This document shows positions 17,553-25,901 of a stretch of DNA of 61,341 nucleotides, one piece after another (position 1 is the first letter of the stretch; each line of letters begins with the position of its first letter). Source of the stretch: an uncultured Bacteroidales bacterium (lineage in GTDB: Bacteria; Bacteroidota; Bacteroidia; Bacteroidales; Bacteroidaceae); contig CADCIQ010000029.1 of assembly GCA_902801425.1 (NCBI GenBank), positions 1-61,341 on the forward strand, given 5' to 3'. Made by a program: the position numbers and the translations under genes. The notes beneath the pieces are model-generated. The model made no database searches. It worked only from the letters and a program-made list of their open reading frames with translations, and was not told where the DNA came from.

Positions 17553-17663
17553 TTAAATGAAAAATGAACAATGAAAAATGAAAAATACAGTTTACCATTT
17601 ATCGCAGACAATTACAGCGAACAAAACAAACTTGTATTTTTCATTTTTCACTTTTCATTTAAA
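17553..17663. repeat. 7-bp-period hairpin (TGAAAAA words)
   Basis: Left arm of TGAAAAA-like units (17553-17588) and its inverted match (17634-17663) enclose a loop containing CAGCGAAC. Sister copies are at 41718-41820 and 57338-57447. The right arm includes the stop codon of the 17659 gene. Confidence 0.7.
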
Positions 17664-18594
17664 TACTAACCGTCCAATACAAATCGCTCAGCCCTTCACC
17701 ACCAGCCACCGTATTACCATCAGCATCTTTTATATGCAGATGAATATCCCAAGTACCTGTCATTGTAAGGTTTAGCTGCCCCATGTAGCTACCGTCACCT
17801 TGCAAGGTGAGAGCCTTGTTGTCGGGTGATGTATGGTTGCCCATGTCGGGCATTGTTGGATATATCTCAATAGTAAACTTATCTTCCGATAGGGCGTATG
17901 GAACTTCCTTATCTATTCCCTGCCTTGATATATAAGCCTCTATGGTGTTGATGCCAGTCTGGTAGTCTTTAGGATTGACGAGCGTGAGATAATAGGTCGT
18001 GTCATTATACTTGAACGACTTTAGCCATGTCTGTCCCTGTGCAAGCGCATCTACTGTTATCTGCGATGGAGCGTGAACGGTTGACAGACCGTTTGTTGAA
18101 ATCTTGTATGACAATTCCCAATATCCCTTGTCGCTTGTACTCATTACATATGATACCCATGCACGATGCACGGCAGGAAATGTCTCGTCATAGACCTTGC
18201 TCACGGTTATTGCAGGAGTGGAATGTTTCATGCCCATAGCCGTCATGGTCATAATAGGTGTTATATCCGTAACTGTGAAATTACGTACATATCCCTGATT
18301 TGAGATCTTGGTCACAGCAAAGAACAAGTCGTTGTAACCCAAGTGCAGTTTTCCGTTGGCAGAATAGACACTTACCGCATACTTTCCTCCAATCGTGTCG
18401 CGCAATGATGGTATCTCCTTTACGTAACTATTATTCAGGAAGGTATAGGCAAGGAATGTCTCTTCCGCATTACAGCATTCCACATCTGTTGGTATGGTGA
18501 TATTCACAGGGCTATCTTCTTCGCTGCTACTGCATGATGAGAAGATACTTACCGAGAACAATCCTAAAATAAAATATAATGCAAATTTCTTCAT
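17659..18594 (-). CDS. Lipoprotein with two YtkA/FixH-like domains
   Basis: 311 residues. The signal peptide ends in a lipobox (FSSC, Cys20), so it is anchored in a membrane. Two beta-sandwich-type repeats are visible: the first carries MTMTAMGMKHSTP (about residues 113-125), the second MPDMGNHTSP followed by GDGSYMGQLNLTMTGTWDIHL (about 250-290). Met/His-rich loops of this kind in YtkA/FixH-like proteins suggest copper or other soft-metal contact, but no full site is proven. It lies between the Ntn-hydrolase and the redox protein in the exported block. Confidence 0.72.
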   Translation of the reverse strand: MKKFALYFILGLFSVSIFSSCSSSEEDSPVNITIPTDVECCNAEETFLAYTFLNNSYVKEIPSLRDTIGGKYAVSVYSANGKLHLGYNDLFFAVTKISNQGYVRNFTVTDITPIMTMTAMGMKHSTPAITVSKVYDETFPAVHRAWVSYVMSTSDKGYWELSYKISTNGLSTVHAPSQITVDALAQGQTWLKSFKYNDTTYYLTLVNPKDYQTGINTIEAYISRQGIDKEVPYALSEDKFTIEIYPTMPDMGNHTSPDNKALTLQGDGSYMGQLNLTMTGTWDIHLHIKDADGNTVAGGEGLSDLYWTVSI

Positions 18595-18629
18595 GTCCTT
18601 AATTTAATCACGAATTAGCAGTTTATCAA

Positions 18630-18731
18630 TTACGAATTATTAATTACCTATTTTACAATAAGCAATCACGAGCAAACACAATTTTAGCGAACAATGTTAA
18701 ATAGGTAATTCGTAATTAGTAATTAGTAATT
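18630..18731. repeat. 7-bp-period hairpin (AATTAGT words) with conserved loop
   Basis: Arms 18630-18653 and 18699-18731 pair. The loop (AGCAATCACGAGCAAAC ... TTAGCGAA) is clearly related to that of the hairpin at 25787-25901 although the arms differ. Confidence 0.7.
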
Positions 18732-19360
18732 TGTACGGTCTTTGTCTGTATATCCCCTTCACGGTAAAGTATTTCCAACACTTTGCTTACAACGCATCCG
18801 ATGCAACCGTCACAATGTCCGAAGTGGAATTTACCATAGATGTCACCACAAGTAACGGTACCTTCCTGTTTCTTGAGTTCATCATACACCTCGCTTGCCA
18901 AACTCTGATGCTTCTCCTTGTCACCGTGGGCATAGAAGCCGATAGCCATTATAGCACCTGATAGTGCTCCGCATGTGCCTTGAGAGAACTTGTGACCTAT
19001 ACCGCCTGAGAAACTTTCAGACATACTCCTCAGTTGTTTTTCCGTGAAGACCGAACCTAATGTGGCGGCTATTGTAGTCAAAGAGATAGCAGAGCATCCA
19101 TAATGTTTTCCTTGTCGTGCAGCAATCTGTCGTATTGCTTCAGCTTGAATCGAATCCAGAGACTGGTGAGGAGTAACAGCCTGGAAAACAGGAGGGAAAA
19201 CGTATCTAAGCGAGTCCGCATCGATTTTTTTTGCAGTCGCGTTTCCTTCAGATTCAGAAGGAGAAGCCCAAGACAACGGTGCATTGCCCTGTCGGGAAAA
19301 CGAGGTCTGGATGCTAGCAAGTGCTAACGCTGTGAGTATTGTAAGTCTCTGATATTCCAT
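18716..19360 (-). CDS. Exported C-GCAxxG-C-C family redox protein
   Basis: 214 residues. N-terminal hydrophobic signal (LTILTALALASIQT). The family signature is spread over residues about 93-200: YGCS, GTCGALSGA, VTCGDIYGK and HCDGCIGC, giving six cysteines in the pattern that names the family. The members are predicted redox or metal proteins, usually cytoplasmic; a signal peptide here is unusual and places it in the periplasm. The stop overlaps the arm of the 18630-18731 hairpin. It lies between a double-OsmC gene and the YtkA lipoprotein, which suggests thiol chemistry outside the cytoplasm. Confidence 0.82.
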   Translation of the reverse strand: MEYQRLTILTALALASIQTSFSRQGNAPLSWASPSESEGNATAKKIDADSLRYVFPPVFQAVTPHQSLDSIQAEAIRQIAARQGKHYGCSAISLTTIAATLGSVFTEKQLRSMSESFSGGIGHKFSQGTCGALSGAIMAIGFYAHGDKEKHQSLASEVYDELKKQEGTVTCGDIYGKFHFGHCDGCIGCVVSKVLEILYREGDIQTKTVQITNY

Positions 19361-19381
19361 TGTTCTTAAGAATTAAGAAAG

Positions 19382-19500
19382 TGAAGAGTGAAAAAATAAA
19401 AAGTTAAAATTAAAAAGTATGGTTTGTATTTCCGCGACAGTTTTTCGCTGCACATGGTAATCATACTTTTTAATTTTTCCTTTTTACTTTATACTTTTTT
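19382..19500. repeat. Hairpin between the redox and first OsmC genes
   Basis: Arms of AAAAGTTAAAATTAAAAAGT type (19382-19421) and their inverse (19461-19500). The loop contains TTTCGCTGCACATGGTAATC, whose reverse complement has the shared CAGCGAA core. Confidence 0.65.
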
Positions 19501-19510
19501 AGTGATAATT

Positions 19511-20731
19511 TTATCTCTTAAAACTTCCTCTTACAATCTTATGCTCGAAGGTCTGAGTATCCTTGAAAAGATTATACATCGGACAGATCTTCTCTACACG
19601 ATTGAGCCACTCCTTAACCTTGTCTTCACTCTCTGGTGTCAGAGCATGGAGGGTGTAGCGCACATTCTGCAATGCTATAGACTCTTTCTCATGTCCCTTG
19701 CGACCTGCTACAGGATTCCACTCTGCCTGTACGGTGAGCGATACTGAGTCAACATCAAGATTCAGTTCTGCTGCCTGTCCAAGTGAAATGTGTGTGATAC
19801 AGGTACCGAGAATGCCCAGTGTACCCTCAAGCGATGTCATGCCTGTGTTTGAACCTCCAAGATACTCTGGATTGTCGTGCAGAATGAGATATTTGTCGTT
19901 TACCGTCAACTGACGAACACCATTAGGGAATACCTTCACCCAAGGACCGTGTTTAGGTGCCTGTGGCTTCAATTCCTTCTTATCCTTATTCTCGTTCTTC
20001 AGTTTCTCCTGCTTTTCACGACTTGCCTGAAATGCCTGACGCTTGCCGTGGATGTACTCACGCAGCCCCGCAAGTGTCTCACCCTCTACCTTTTTCACAC
20101 GTGGTGATGGTTTAAGGTCAATGGTGAGCTGTGGCACTACAGCCTGCTTAACGAGCGTTGCTATCGGTGAGTTCTGCTCTGCAAGTACCGCGAGCTTTTC
20201 CAGTTCTGCATCGCTGGCAGGTGAATCTATGTAGAGCGTATAGAGGAAGTTACGAGGATACCACACGCGCCCTGTAGGCTCCTTGTCAGGCTGTCCGTGA
20301 ATCTCTATCGTCAGCGAGTCAATGTCAATACCGAGTAACGCTGCCTGATTCAGATAGCTGTCAGCAAGGTCAGAGGCAAATACTGCCTGTGCAGTTGTTG
20401 GTGTATCTACTCCTGAGTCCTGTCCGCCGTGTGAATATCCACAATCACCGAGGTAGTGGAACTCCCTTACACGCAGTTCACGAGCACCGGAGCGATTCTT
20501 TGCTACTACGTTGGCTGTAAGAGTCACGGTCTTGAGATCCTTTGCACCGAGAGCGTTCCACGCTTCCAATGCCACCTTACGCTGCTTTAGGTGACTGCGC
20601 AGACTTGGTGCATTCTGTTCAAGTTTCTGTTTTGTGGCATCAGAGCGGAATACGTCAAGTGGTCCCTGTGCCTGTGCTACTGTTGCTACCGACAATGCGG
20701 CTATTGTAAGTGCTATTATATTTTTCTTCAT
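19511..20731 (-). CDS. Exported double-OsmC-domain protein (copy 1)
   Basis: 406 residues with signal peptide ending VAQAQ. Two OsmC-like modules: N-terminal (about 45-195, GGQDSGVDT then VFASDLADSYLNQAALLGIDIDSL) and C-terminal (about 265-400, DNPEYLGGSNTG then GTCITHISLGQAAEL and later KICPMYN). OsmC/Ohr proteins reduce organic peroxides with two cysteines; the C-terminal module keeps both (GTC and CPM), whereas the N-terminal module has Ala and Ser at these points. A charged linker (about 230-255) joins them. Copy 2 is directly upstream with a 47-bp gap. Peroxidase activity is inferred from fold only. Confidence 0.75.
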   Translation of the reverse strand: MKKNIIALTIAALSVATVAQAQGPLDVFRSDATKQKLEQNAPSLRSHLKQRKVALEAWNALGAKDLKTVTLTANVVAKNRSGARELRVREFHYLGDCGYSHGGQDSGVDTPTTAQAVFASDLADSYLNQAALLGIDIDSLTIEIHGQPDKEPTGRVWYPRNFLYTLYIDSPASDAELEKLAVLAEQNSPIATLVKQAVVPQLTIDLKPSPRVKKVEGETLAGLREYIHGKRQAFQASREKQEKLKNENKDKKELKPQAPKHGPWVKVFPNGVRQLTVNDKYLILHDNPEYLGGSNTGMTSLEGTLGILGTCITHISLGQAAELNLDVDSVSLTVQAEWNPVAGRKGHEKESIALQNVRYTLHALTPESEDKVKEWLNRVEKICPMYNLFKDTQTFEHKIVRGSFKR

Positions 20732-20778
20732 AAATCTTAAAACTCTTTTTTTAGTGATAAACTAATGCAAGATTTCAT

Positions 20779-21990
20779 CTACTTCTTACTTCCTTTTCTC
20801 TTAACCCTTACGATCTTATGCTCAAAAGTCTGAGTGTCCTTGAACACATTATACATCGGACATACATTCTCCGTCTGCTCAATCCACTTCTGAATGGCTG
20901 TGTATGGCTCAGGGGTAGTAACATATAGGGTTACTCGTAGGTTCTGTGGGGCGATAGACTCATTCTCGAATCCCTTGCGTCCGGCACGTGGATCCCATTC
21001 ACCCTCAACCTGAACGTGCAAAGAGTCAATATCGAGATTCAGCAATGCTGCCTGTCCTTCAGAGATGTGCGTAAGACAAGTACCGAGAACACCAAGCGCA
21101 TTTTCACGAGAGGTAAGTCCGAGATTAGTACCACCGAGATATGCAGGATTGTCGTGAACAATGAGATATTTGTTACTTATTGTCAACTGACGTGTTCCGT
21201 TAGGCAATACAGTAACCCAAGGACCCGTATTCTTTACTGGTGCCGGTGCAGTCGCAGGTCTTGGTTTGCTCTGATAAGCAAGCTTTGCCTGACGCTTGCC
21301 GTGGATATACTCGCGCAATCCCTCAAGAGTTTCACCTTCTATTACTCGTTCGCGTGGTGAATGCTTATAGACAATGTTTACAGGTACTGTAACAGCCTGT
21401 TTGATAAGGTTTACCACAGATGAGTTTTCTTCTGCCATCTGTGCCAGACGTTCCAGTTCCTCGTCTGATGCAGGAGAATCCACATATATGGTATATAGGA
21501 AGTTTCTATTGTATTTTACACGATTTGTAGGCACCTTGTCTGGCTGTCCATGTATCTCTATTGTCAGGGAATCAATATCAATTCCTGCAAGTGCAGCCTG
21601 ATTGATGTAGCTGTCGGCAAGGTCAGAGGCAAACACCGCTGCTGCTGTTGTCTGTGTCTCTACACCTGCATCCTGTCCACCATCAGTATATCCGCAGTCA
21701 CCTACATAATGAAACTCACGCACCCTGAGTTCGCGATAACCCGCACGATTCTTTGCCACTACGTTAGCAGTAAGAGTTACTGGTTTCAGTTCGCTTGCCG
21801 GAATAGCGTTCCATGCCTCAATGGAATTCTTACGTATCTTGAGATACTCACGCAATGTTGGTGCGTTCTTTTCAAGCAGAGTTTTTTTCTTTGCAGAAGT
21901 GAAAACACCGTTGACACCCTGTGCCTGTACTCCGCTCAAGGCTAATGCCAGCGCGGCAGTTAGAAAGATGGATCTTTTTGTTTTGTTCAT
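20779..21990 (-). CDS. Exported double-OsmC-domain protein (copy 2)
   Basis: 403 residues, the closest paralogue of copy 1. Signal peptide ends VQAQ. The C-terminal module has Cys305 (GTCLTH) and Cys377 (CPMYN), matching the redox pair of OsmC/Ohr; the N-terminal module has FASDLAD and EENSSV in place of cysteines. A conserved GDCGY Cys near residue 92 in the N-terminal module of copies 1 and 2 is replaced by NDSGY in copy 3. It is the first gene of its transcript: promoter TACCTTTGCACTCAG at plus 22056-22063. Likely transcribed with copy 1. Confidence 0.76.
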   Translation of the reverse strand: MNKTKRSIFLTAALALALSGVQAQGVNGVFTSAKKKTLLEKNAPTLREYLKIRKNSIEAWNAIPASELKPVTLTANVVAKNRAGYRELRVREFHYVGDCGYTDGGQDAGVETQTTAAAVFASDLADSYINQAALAGIDIDSLTIEIHGQPDKVPTNRVKYNRNFLYTIYVDSPASDEELERLAQMAEENSSVVNLIKQAVTVPVNIVYKHSPRERVIEGETLEGLREYIHGKRQAKLAYQSKPRPATAPAPVKNTGPWVTVLPNGTRQLTISNKYLIVHDNPAYLGGTNLGLTSRENALGVLGTCLTHISEGQAALLNLDIDSLHVQVEGEWDPRAGRKGFENESIAPQNLRVTLYVTTPEPYTAIQKWIEQTENVCPMYNVFKDTQTFEHKIVRVKRKGSKK

Positions 21991-22055
21991 CCTGAATTTT
22001 CCTTTCTTTTATTATTTGTTATAATATATTTTTCCTTACTACTTATTTCTGAGTG

Positions 22056-22063
22056 CAAAGGTA
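22056..22063 (-). promoter_or_regulatory. Promoter -7 box (TACCTTTG) of the OsmC copy 2 transcript
   Basis: 66 bp upstream of the start at 21990, with the extended TTTGCACTC sequence. It separates copies 1 and 2 from the SusCD-copy 3 transcript. Confidence 0.62.
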
Positions 22064-22403
22064 CTAACATTTTCTGTTCTATGACATCCCATACTCAGGT
22101 TAATTTGAATACCATGTTTTTGGTATGTCACAACACAACAAACTGAAAAACAATAAGATAAAGAATATTGTTTTTCTCGTGTTTTATGGTATAAAATCAA
22201 AAAAATAATGCGATAGTAACATGTTATTAGTGGAAATTAATGTTTACTCACGAAGTGAGAACATATAATGACCATCAATGCCACATTAATACCGCATTAT
22301 TTTTTCAAACGCAATGTCGCAGATTTTTTTCTTGAACACGCGGGGGCAAGAAAAACTTCATGTTTTTTTATACAGGGAAATACCTGCATTCAAACAATAC
22401 CCC

Positions 22404-22480
22404 AAGTCCGTTCCAAAGCCGTTCTAAAGCCGTTGTAAAACCGTTCCAGCTCCAATCGAGAGAACGAACCCATAGCGAAG
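22404..22480. repeat. 11-bp-period array (7 units), reverse orientation
   Basis: Units such as AAAGCCGTTCT, AAAGCCGTTGT and AAAACCGTTCC, then AGAGAACGAAC and CCATAGCGAAG, all in one 11-bp phase. It is the reverse-complement layout of the array at 55433-55542. Confidence 0.78.
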
Positions 22481-22529
22481 GTGAAGTAAATGAAAAATGA
22501 AAAGTGAAAAATGGAAAATCCAAGTTCAG

Positions 22530-22801
22530 AAAAAACTTTTTCGCGCTAATCCTACATACCTACATCGACACCCCATATAACACGCACAGTCTTAACACTT
22601 TACACGGATTTCAAATACCGCATAAACCTACACTAATCCTACACTAAACCTACACTAATCATGCCTGTCAAGGCATGAAATTAATAATTAATAATGAGTA
22701 ATGAATTACGCGGTATTTAAAATCGCCACAAGTTTCTCTGCATCAACAAATTGCAAGGGATGCCGATGTAGGTATGTAGGATTAGCGCGAAAAAGTTTTT
22801 T
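22530..22801. repeat. 38-bp perfect inverted repeat enclosing three 11-bp units
   Basis: Arms 22530-22567 and 22764-22801 are exact reverse complements. Inside, CCTACACTAA occurs at 22627, 22638 and 22649 (period 11), a nested pair ATACCGC/GCGGTAT brackets them, and ATGCC/GGCAT forms the tip hairpin. The arms themselves contain CCTACATACC, a relative of the inner word. Confidence 0.85.
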
Positions 22802-22828
22802 CCAAAAAATCTATACGAATAACTCACG

Positions 22829-24097
22829 TTATTTGTTTCGTGCCGTTACACGTTCTATGCGTCCACTGATGACCTGCGCGTTAGTTACGAGGTTGTAGAT
22901 AGGGCAACCCCTCTCAGTCTTTTCCACCAGCTCACGAATCTCTGCCTCTGGGCGTGGACTGCTGATGAATACCCGCATCTTAATATCAGTAGGATAGAGA
23001 GGTGTCTGCTCAAATCCTTTGCGCCCTGCACGTGGATCAAACTGTGCCGTAAGCGATACGTTCAGAGTGTCGAGCGGTGTCTTGGTACGTGCAGCCGTGC
23101 CTTCAGCAACGTGCGTGAAACATGAGCCAAGCAGACCAATGTGACTCTCTATGGCTGTAGGTCCGAGGTCGTTACCTCCAAAGAATTGTGGATGATCCTG
23201 AAGAACCCTGTGGTGACGCACCTGCAAGACTGTTACACCCGATGATGGGTTGATGAATGCTGAAGGACCGTCAGGGCTGAGATAACTATCGGTTTGCGCC
23301 GGGGTGAACGGATTGGCACGTGAATAAGGATAGTCGTAGGCATAGCCGCCGAACTTCGACTTATCAGGACGTTGACCACTTTCACGCAGTTTGCGATTTC
23401 CCTCGCCCTTGCGTGTCTCCCACTCTATGAACTCACGCAGTCCTGGCTGATAGGTAGGAGGTAGTACGAGTTCATCGGCACTTCGTGTATATACCAGTTC
23501 GGTATTGACCTTGTGAGCACGTATTGAGAACTGATAAAGAGGCGAGTTCTGTTCAGCCAGCAAGCGCAATTCTTCTAACTGACTATCAGATGCAGGAGAG
23601 TCAATGTATATGGTGTATTTCAATCCCCAGTCCTGCAATGAATGTCCAGTCTGATTGATGTTTATGCCGAGTGAGTCAATATCAATTCCCTTCAATGCTG
23701 CCTGTGTGACATAGCTGTCGATGAGATCACCAGCAATGGCACTAATGACATGATCGGGAGTACCTATGCCAAGGTCGAAACCGCCGTTATTGTAACCACT
23801 ATCATTGAGGTATTCATGTTCGCGAATAATGACATGACGAGTGCCGGCACGTTGTTCGGCAGTTGCAAAAGCCTTGATTGTTATTGGCTGAAGTACATCG
23901 GTTGGTATTGCGCGGAATTGCTCTACTGCGTTCTTTCTGCGCTTGAGAAGATCACGGAATGACGGTGCACTCTTCAATGCCTTATGATACCATGAGGCAT
24001 CGGTGATAGCCTTGTTCAACCGTTGGTCGTTCTGTTGTGCCACAGCAACAGTTACTGCTGCCGTGGCTATTATGGTTGAGAGAAGTATTTTCTTCAT
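22829..24097 (-). CDS. Exported double-OsmC-domain protein (copy 3)
   Basis: 422 residues, more diverged than copies 1 and 2. Signal peptide ends VAVAQ. The C-terminal module has HPQFFGGNDLGPTAIE, GSCFTHVAEGTAA and RGCPIYN, so both OsmC-type cysteines are present; the N-terminal module has IAGDLIDSYVTQAALKGIDIDSL and AEQNSPLYQ without them. A Tyr/Pro/Ser-rich linker (about 245-285) lies between. It follows SusD by 13 bp, so it is the last gene of the PBP-SusC-SusD transcript. The stop codon overlaps a half-end of the TIR element (ACTCACGTTA). Confidence 0.75.
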   Translation of the reverse strand: MKKILLSTIIATAAVTVAVAQQNDQRLNKAITDASWYHKALKSAPSFRDLLKRRKNAVEQFRAIPTDVLQPITIKAFATAEQRAGTRHVIIREHEYLNDSGYNNGGFDLGIGTPDHVISAIAGDLIDSYVTQAALKGIDIDSLGININQTGHSLQDWGLKYTIYIDSPASDSQLEELRLLAEQNSPLYQFSIRAHKVNTELVYTRSADELVLPPTYQPGLREFIEWETRKGEGNRKLRESGQRPDKSKFGGYAYDYPYSRANPFTPAQTDSYLSPDGPSAFINPSSGVTVLQVRHHRVLQDHPQFFGGNDLGPTAIESHIGLLGSCFTHVAEGTAARTKTPLDTLNVSLTAQFDPRAGRKGFEQTPLYPTDIKMRVFISSPRPEAEIRELVEKTERGCPIYNLVTNAQVISGRIERVTARNK

Positions 24098-24110
24098 AAT
24101 CAGATATTTT

Positions 24111-25763
24111 TTATTCCCTTCCTACGTATGGGTTTGCTGTTATTGTAGAGCCGTCATAGCCGTAGTTCTGCCACAGGTTAGGGTTTACTTCGCGCTGTGC
24201 CTGCGGAATAGGGAAGCGATAGTGCTTGAAGTCAATAGTCTGCTTATTGTACTCTGGATATTTCTTTGCAAGAGGACTATTCTTTATGGTCTTTACCAGA
24301 ATCTTCCAGCGTTTCAGGTCAAGCAAATGCTTCTGCTCAAGAGTGAACTCCCAAGAACGCTCCTGTATGATAGCATCGAGGAATCCTTTGTAGTCGAGTC
24401 CAGTCTTCAGATCGTGAGCCTGCGGAGTGGTGGCGTAGATATTCTCGCGGAATGCACGACGACGCACCTTGTTGAAGGCATCGTAAGCCTCCTGGTTTGG
24501 CTGGTGGTCACGCTCGTTGATTGCCTCGGCAAGTATGAGATAGACCTCTGCAAGTCGCAATACCTGACGATTCATGGCACGATCAGCCGCACTTGTCTCA
24601 GGTGAGTCGTGGTCAATGTATTTGTTGTAGCGAGAGAAACCAGACTCACGGATCTTGTCACCGTCGGCATCATAATAGAAGTGGAAATAGCTCTGGGTTG
24701 ATGGACGCCACAGGGAATCAACGAAAGATACTTCCTTGCGCTGGTCACCCTTGAGATAAGAGTTCTCTACGGTGTTGTCCGGTCCTGGTGCTATGTGTGG
24801 TAGTGCCACGCTGTAGCTTGTAGAGAAAGAGCAATGGCAGAGGTGGTTGTTACCAGAGGCATCACCTTCGCGTGTGCTTGACCCCTTGTAGAACTGGATT
24901 GCGAAAATACTCTCCTTGCCGTTACGGTTGTTGTTGTTCCAGTTGTCGTAGAAGTCCTCTTCCAACTCATATTCGCCAGAGTCGATAACCTGCTGTGCAT
25001 ACTGTACGGACTTGCTGAAATATTCCTTGCGCTGTGCATCAGTCAAATCATCGTCAACCTGTGCCCATACGAGATAGGTCTTTGCAAGAGCAGCAAGAGC
25101 AGCACCACGGGTAGCACGACCTATGTCGCTCTGTCCGTACTCCTTAACAGATGGCAGAAGCTCGGCTGCATCCTCAAGATCGTTTACAACCTGCTGGAAT
25201 ACCTCTGTTTCAGAGTTTCGTATGGCATTGTTGCCTTCGCCAACCTTAGTTACGATAGGCACAGGACCCCATATCTGCACGGCATAGTTGAGATAGTAAG
25301 CACGCAAGAACTTAGCTTCGCCAATTACCTGTGCAGCAACCTTGGGTGATACTCCGGCAGGATTCTGTTCAAGTTTTGCGATGACGTCATTGGCACGTGC
25401 AACAGAGGTGTAAACTGCTGCCCAAAGGCGTACCAAGTAGCTGTTTGTGCCGTCCCATGACAGCAGTCCGAGCATACCGCCACCACCGTTTGGGTTCTCA
25501 CCGCTGACGGTTGTCTCGGTGGTGAGGTCGATGAGATACATGTAGGTTGTTGCGAGTTCTATGTCAGAGGCATACACGGCATTGACGAGTGCCTTTGCAT
25601 CGGCATCGCTCTGTGGCAGGTTACTTTCTGACAACTCACTCTGGTTGCCAAGGTCGAGCGATTCGCAGGATGTGGTTACTGTTCCAAGAGTAATCAGAGC
25701 TGCCAACGCATGAATATGTATTGTGCGGAAAGCACCAAGTCTTTTCTTTATATTGTTGTTCAT
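24111..25763 (-). CDS. SusD/RagB-type outer-membrane substrate-binding lipoprotein
   Basis: 550 residues. The N-terminal hydrophobic stretch ends in TTSC, a lipobox for surface anchoring. SusD features: the SIxFAxQFYKG-type segment in the middle, RQVLRLAEVYLILAEAINE (about 430-450) and the C-terminal RSWEFTLEQKHLLDLKRWKIL followed by FPIPQAQREVNPNLWQNYGY. SusD forms the lid over its SusC partner, encoded immediately upstream. No glycoside hydrolase is nearby, so the ligand is probably not a polysaccharide. Confidence 0.95.
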   Translation of the reverse strand: MNNNIKKRLGAFRTIHIHALAALITLGTVTTSCESLDLGNQSELSESNLPQSDADAKALVNAVYASDIELATTYMYLIDLTTETTVSGENPNGGGGMLGLLSWDGTNSYLVRLWAAVYTSVARANDVIAKLEQNPAGVSPKVAAQVIGEAKFLRAYYLNYAVQIWGPVPIVTKVGEGNNAIRNSETEVFQQVVNDLEDAAELLPSVKEYGQSDIGRATRGAALAALAKTYLVWAQVDDDLTDAQRKEYFSKSVQYAQQVIDSGEYELEEDFYDNWNNNNRNGKESIFAIQFYKGSSTREGDASGNNHLCHCSFSTSYSVALPHIAPGPDNTVENSYLKGDQRKEVSFVDSLWRPSTQSYFHFYYDADGDKIRESGFSRYNKYIDHDSPETSAADRAMNRQVLRLAEVYLILAEAINERDHQPNQEAYDAFNKVRRRAFRENIYATTPQAHDLKTGLDYKGFLDAIIQERSWEFTLEQKHLLDLKRWKILVKTIKNSPLAKKYPEYNKQTIDFKHYRFPIPQAQREVNPNLWQNYGYDGSTITANPYVGRE

Positions 25764-25786
25764 ATCTCGTAAATTGAAAATGGATA

Positions 25787-25901
25787 TTATAATAATTACG
25801 AATTACAAATCACCTATTTACCATAAATAGCAATCACGAATAAACTATTAGCGAATAGTACTAACCAGATAATTAGTAATTCGTAATTATATTATTAATA
25901 T
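25787..25901. repeat. 7-bp-period hairpin between SusC and SusD
   Basis: Arms built from AATTACGAATTAC-like words (25787-25810 and 25868-25901). The loop AGCAATCACGAATAAAC ... TTAGCGAATA matches the loop of the 18630 hairpin. The right arm runs into the SusC stop codon. Confidence 0.68.

Larger units (their letters stand above)
21991..22828. other. Gene-free stretch: promoter, 11-bp array, long inverted repeat
   Basis: It contains the promoter at 22056-22063, an AT-rich segment without recognised features (22064-22400), the 11-bp array (22404-22480), a half-copy of the TGAAAAA word array (about 22490-22520) and the long inverted repeat (22530-22801). No credible gene. Confidence 0.6.
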
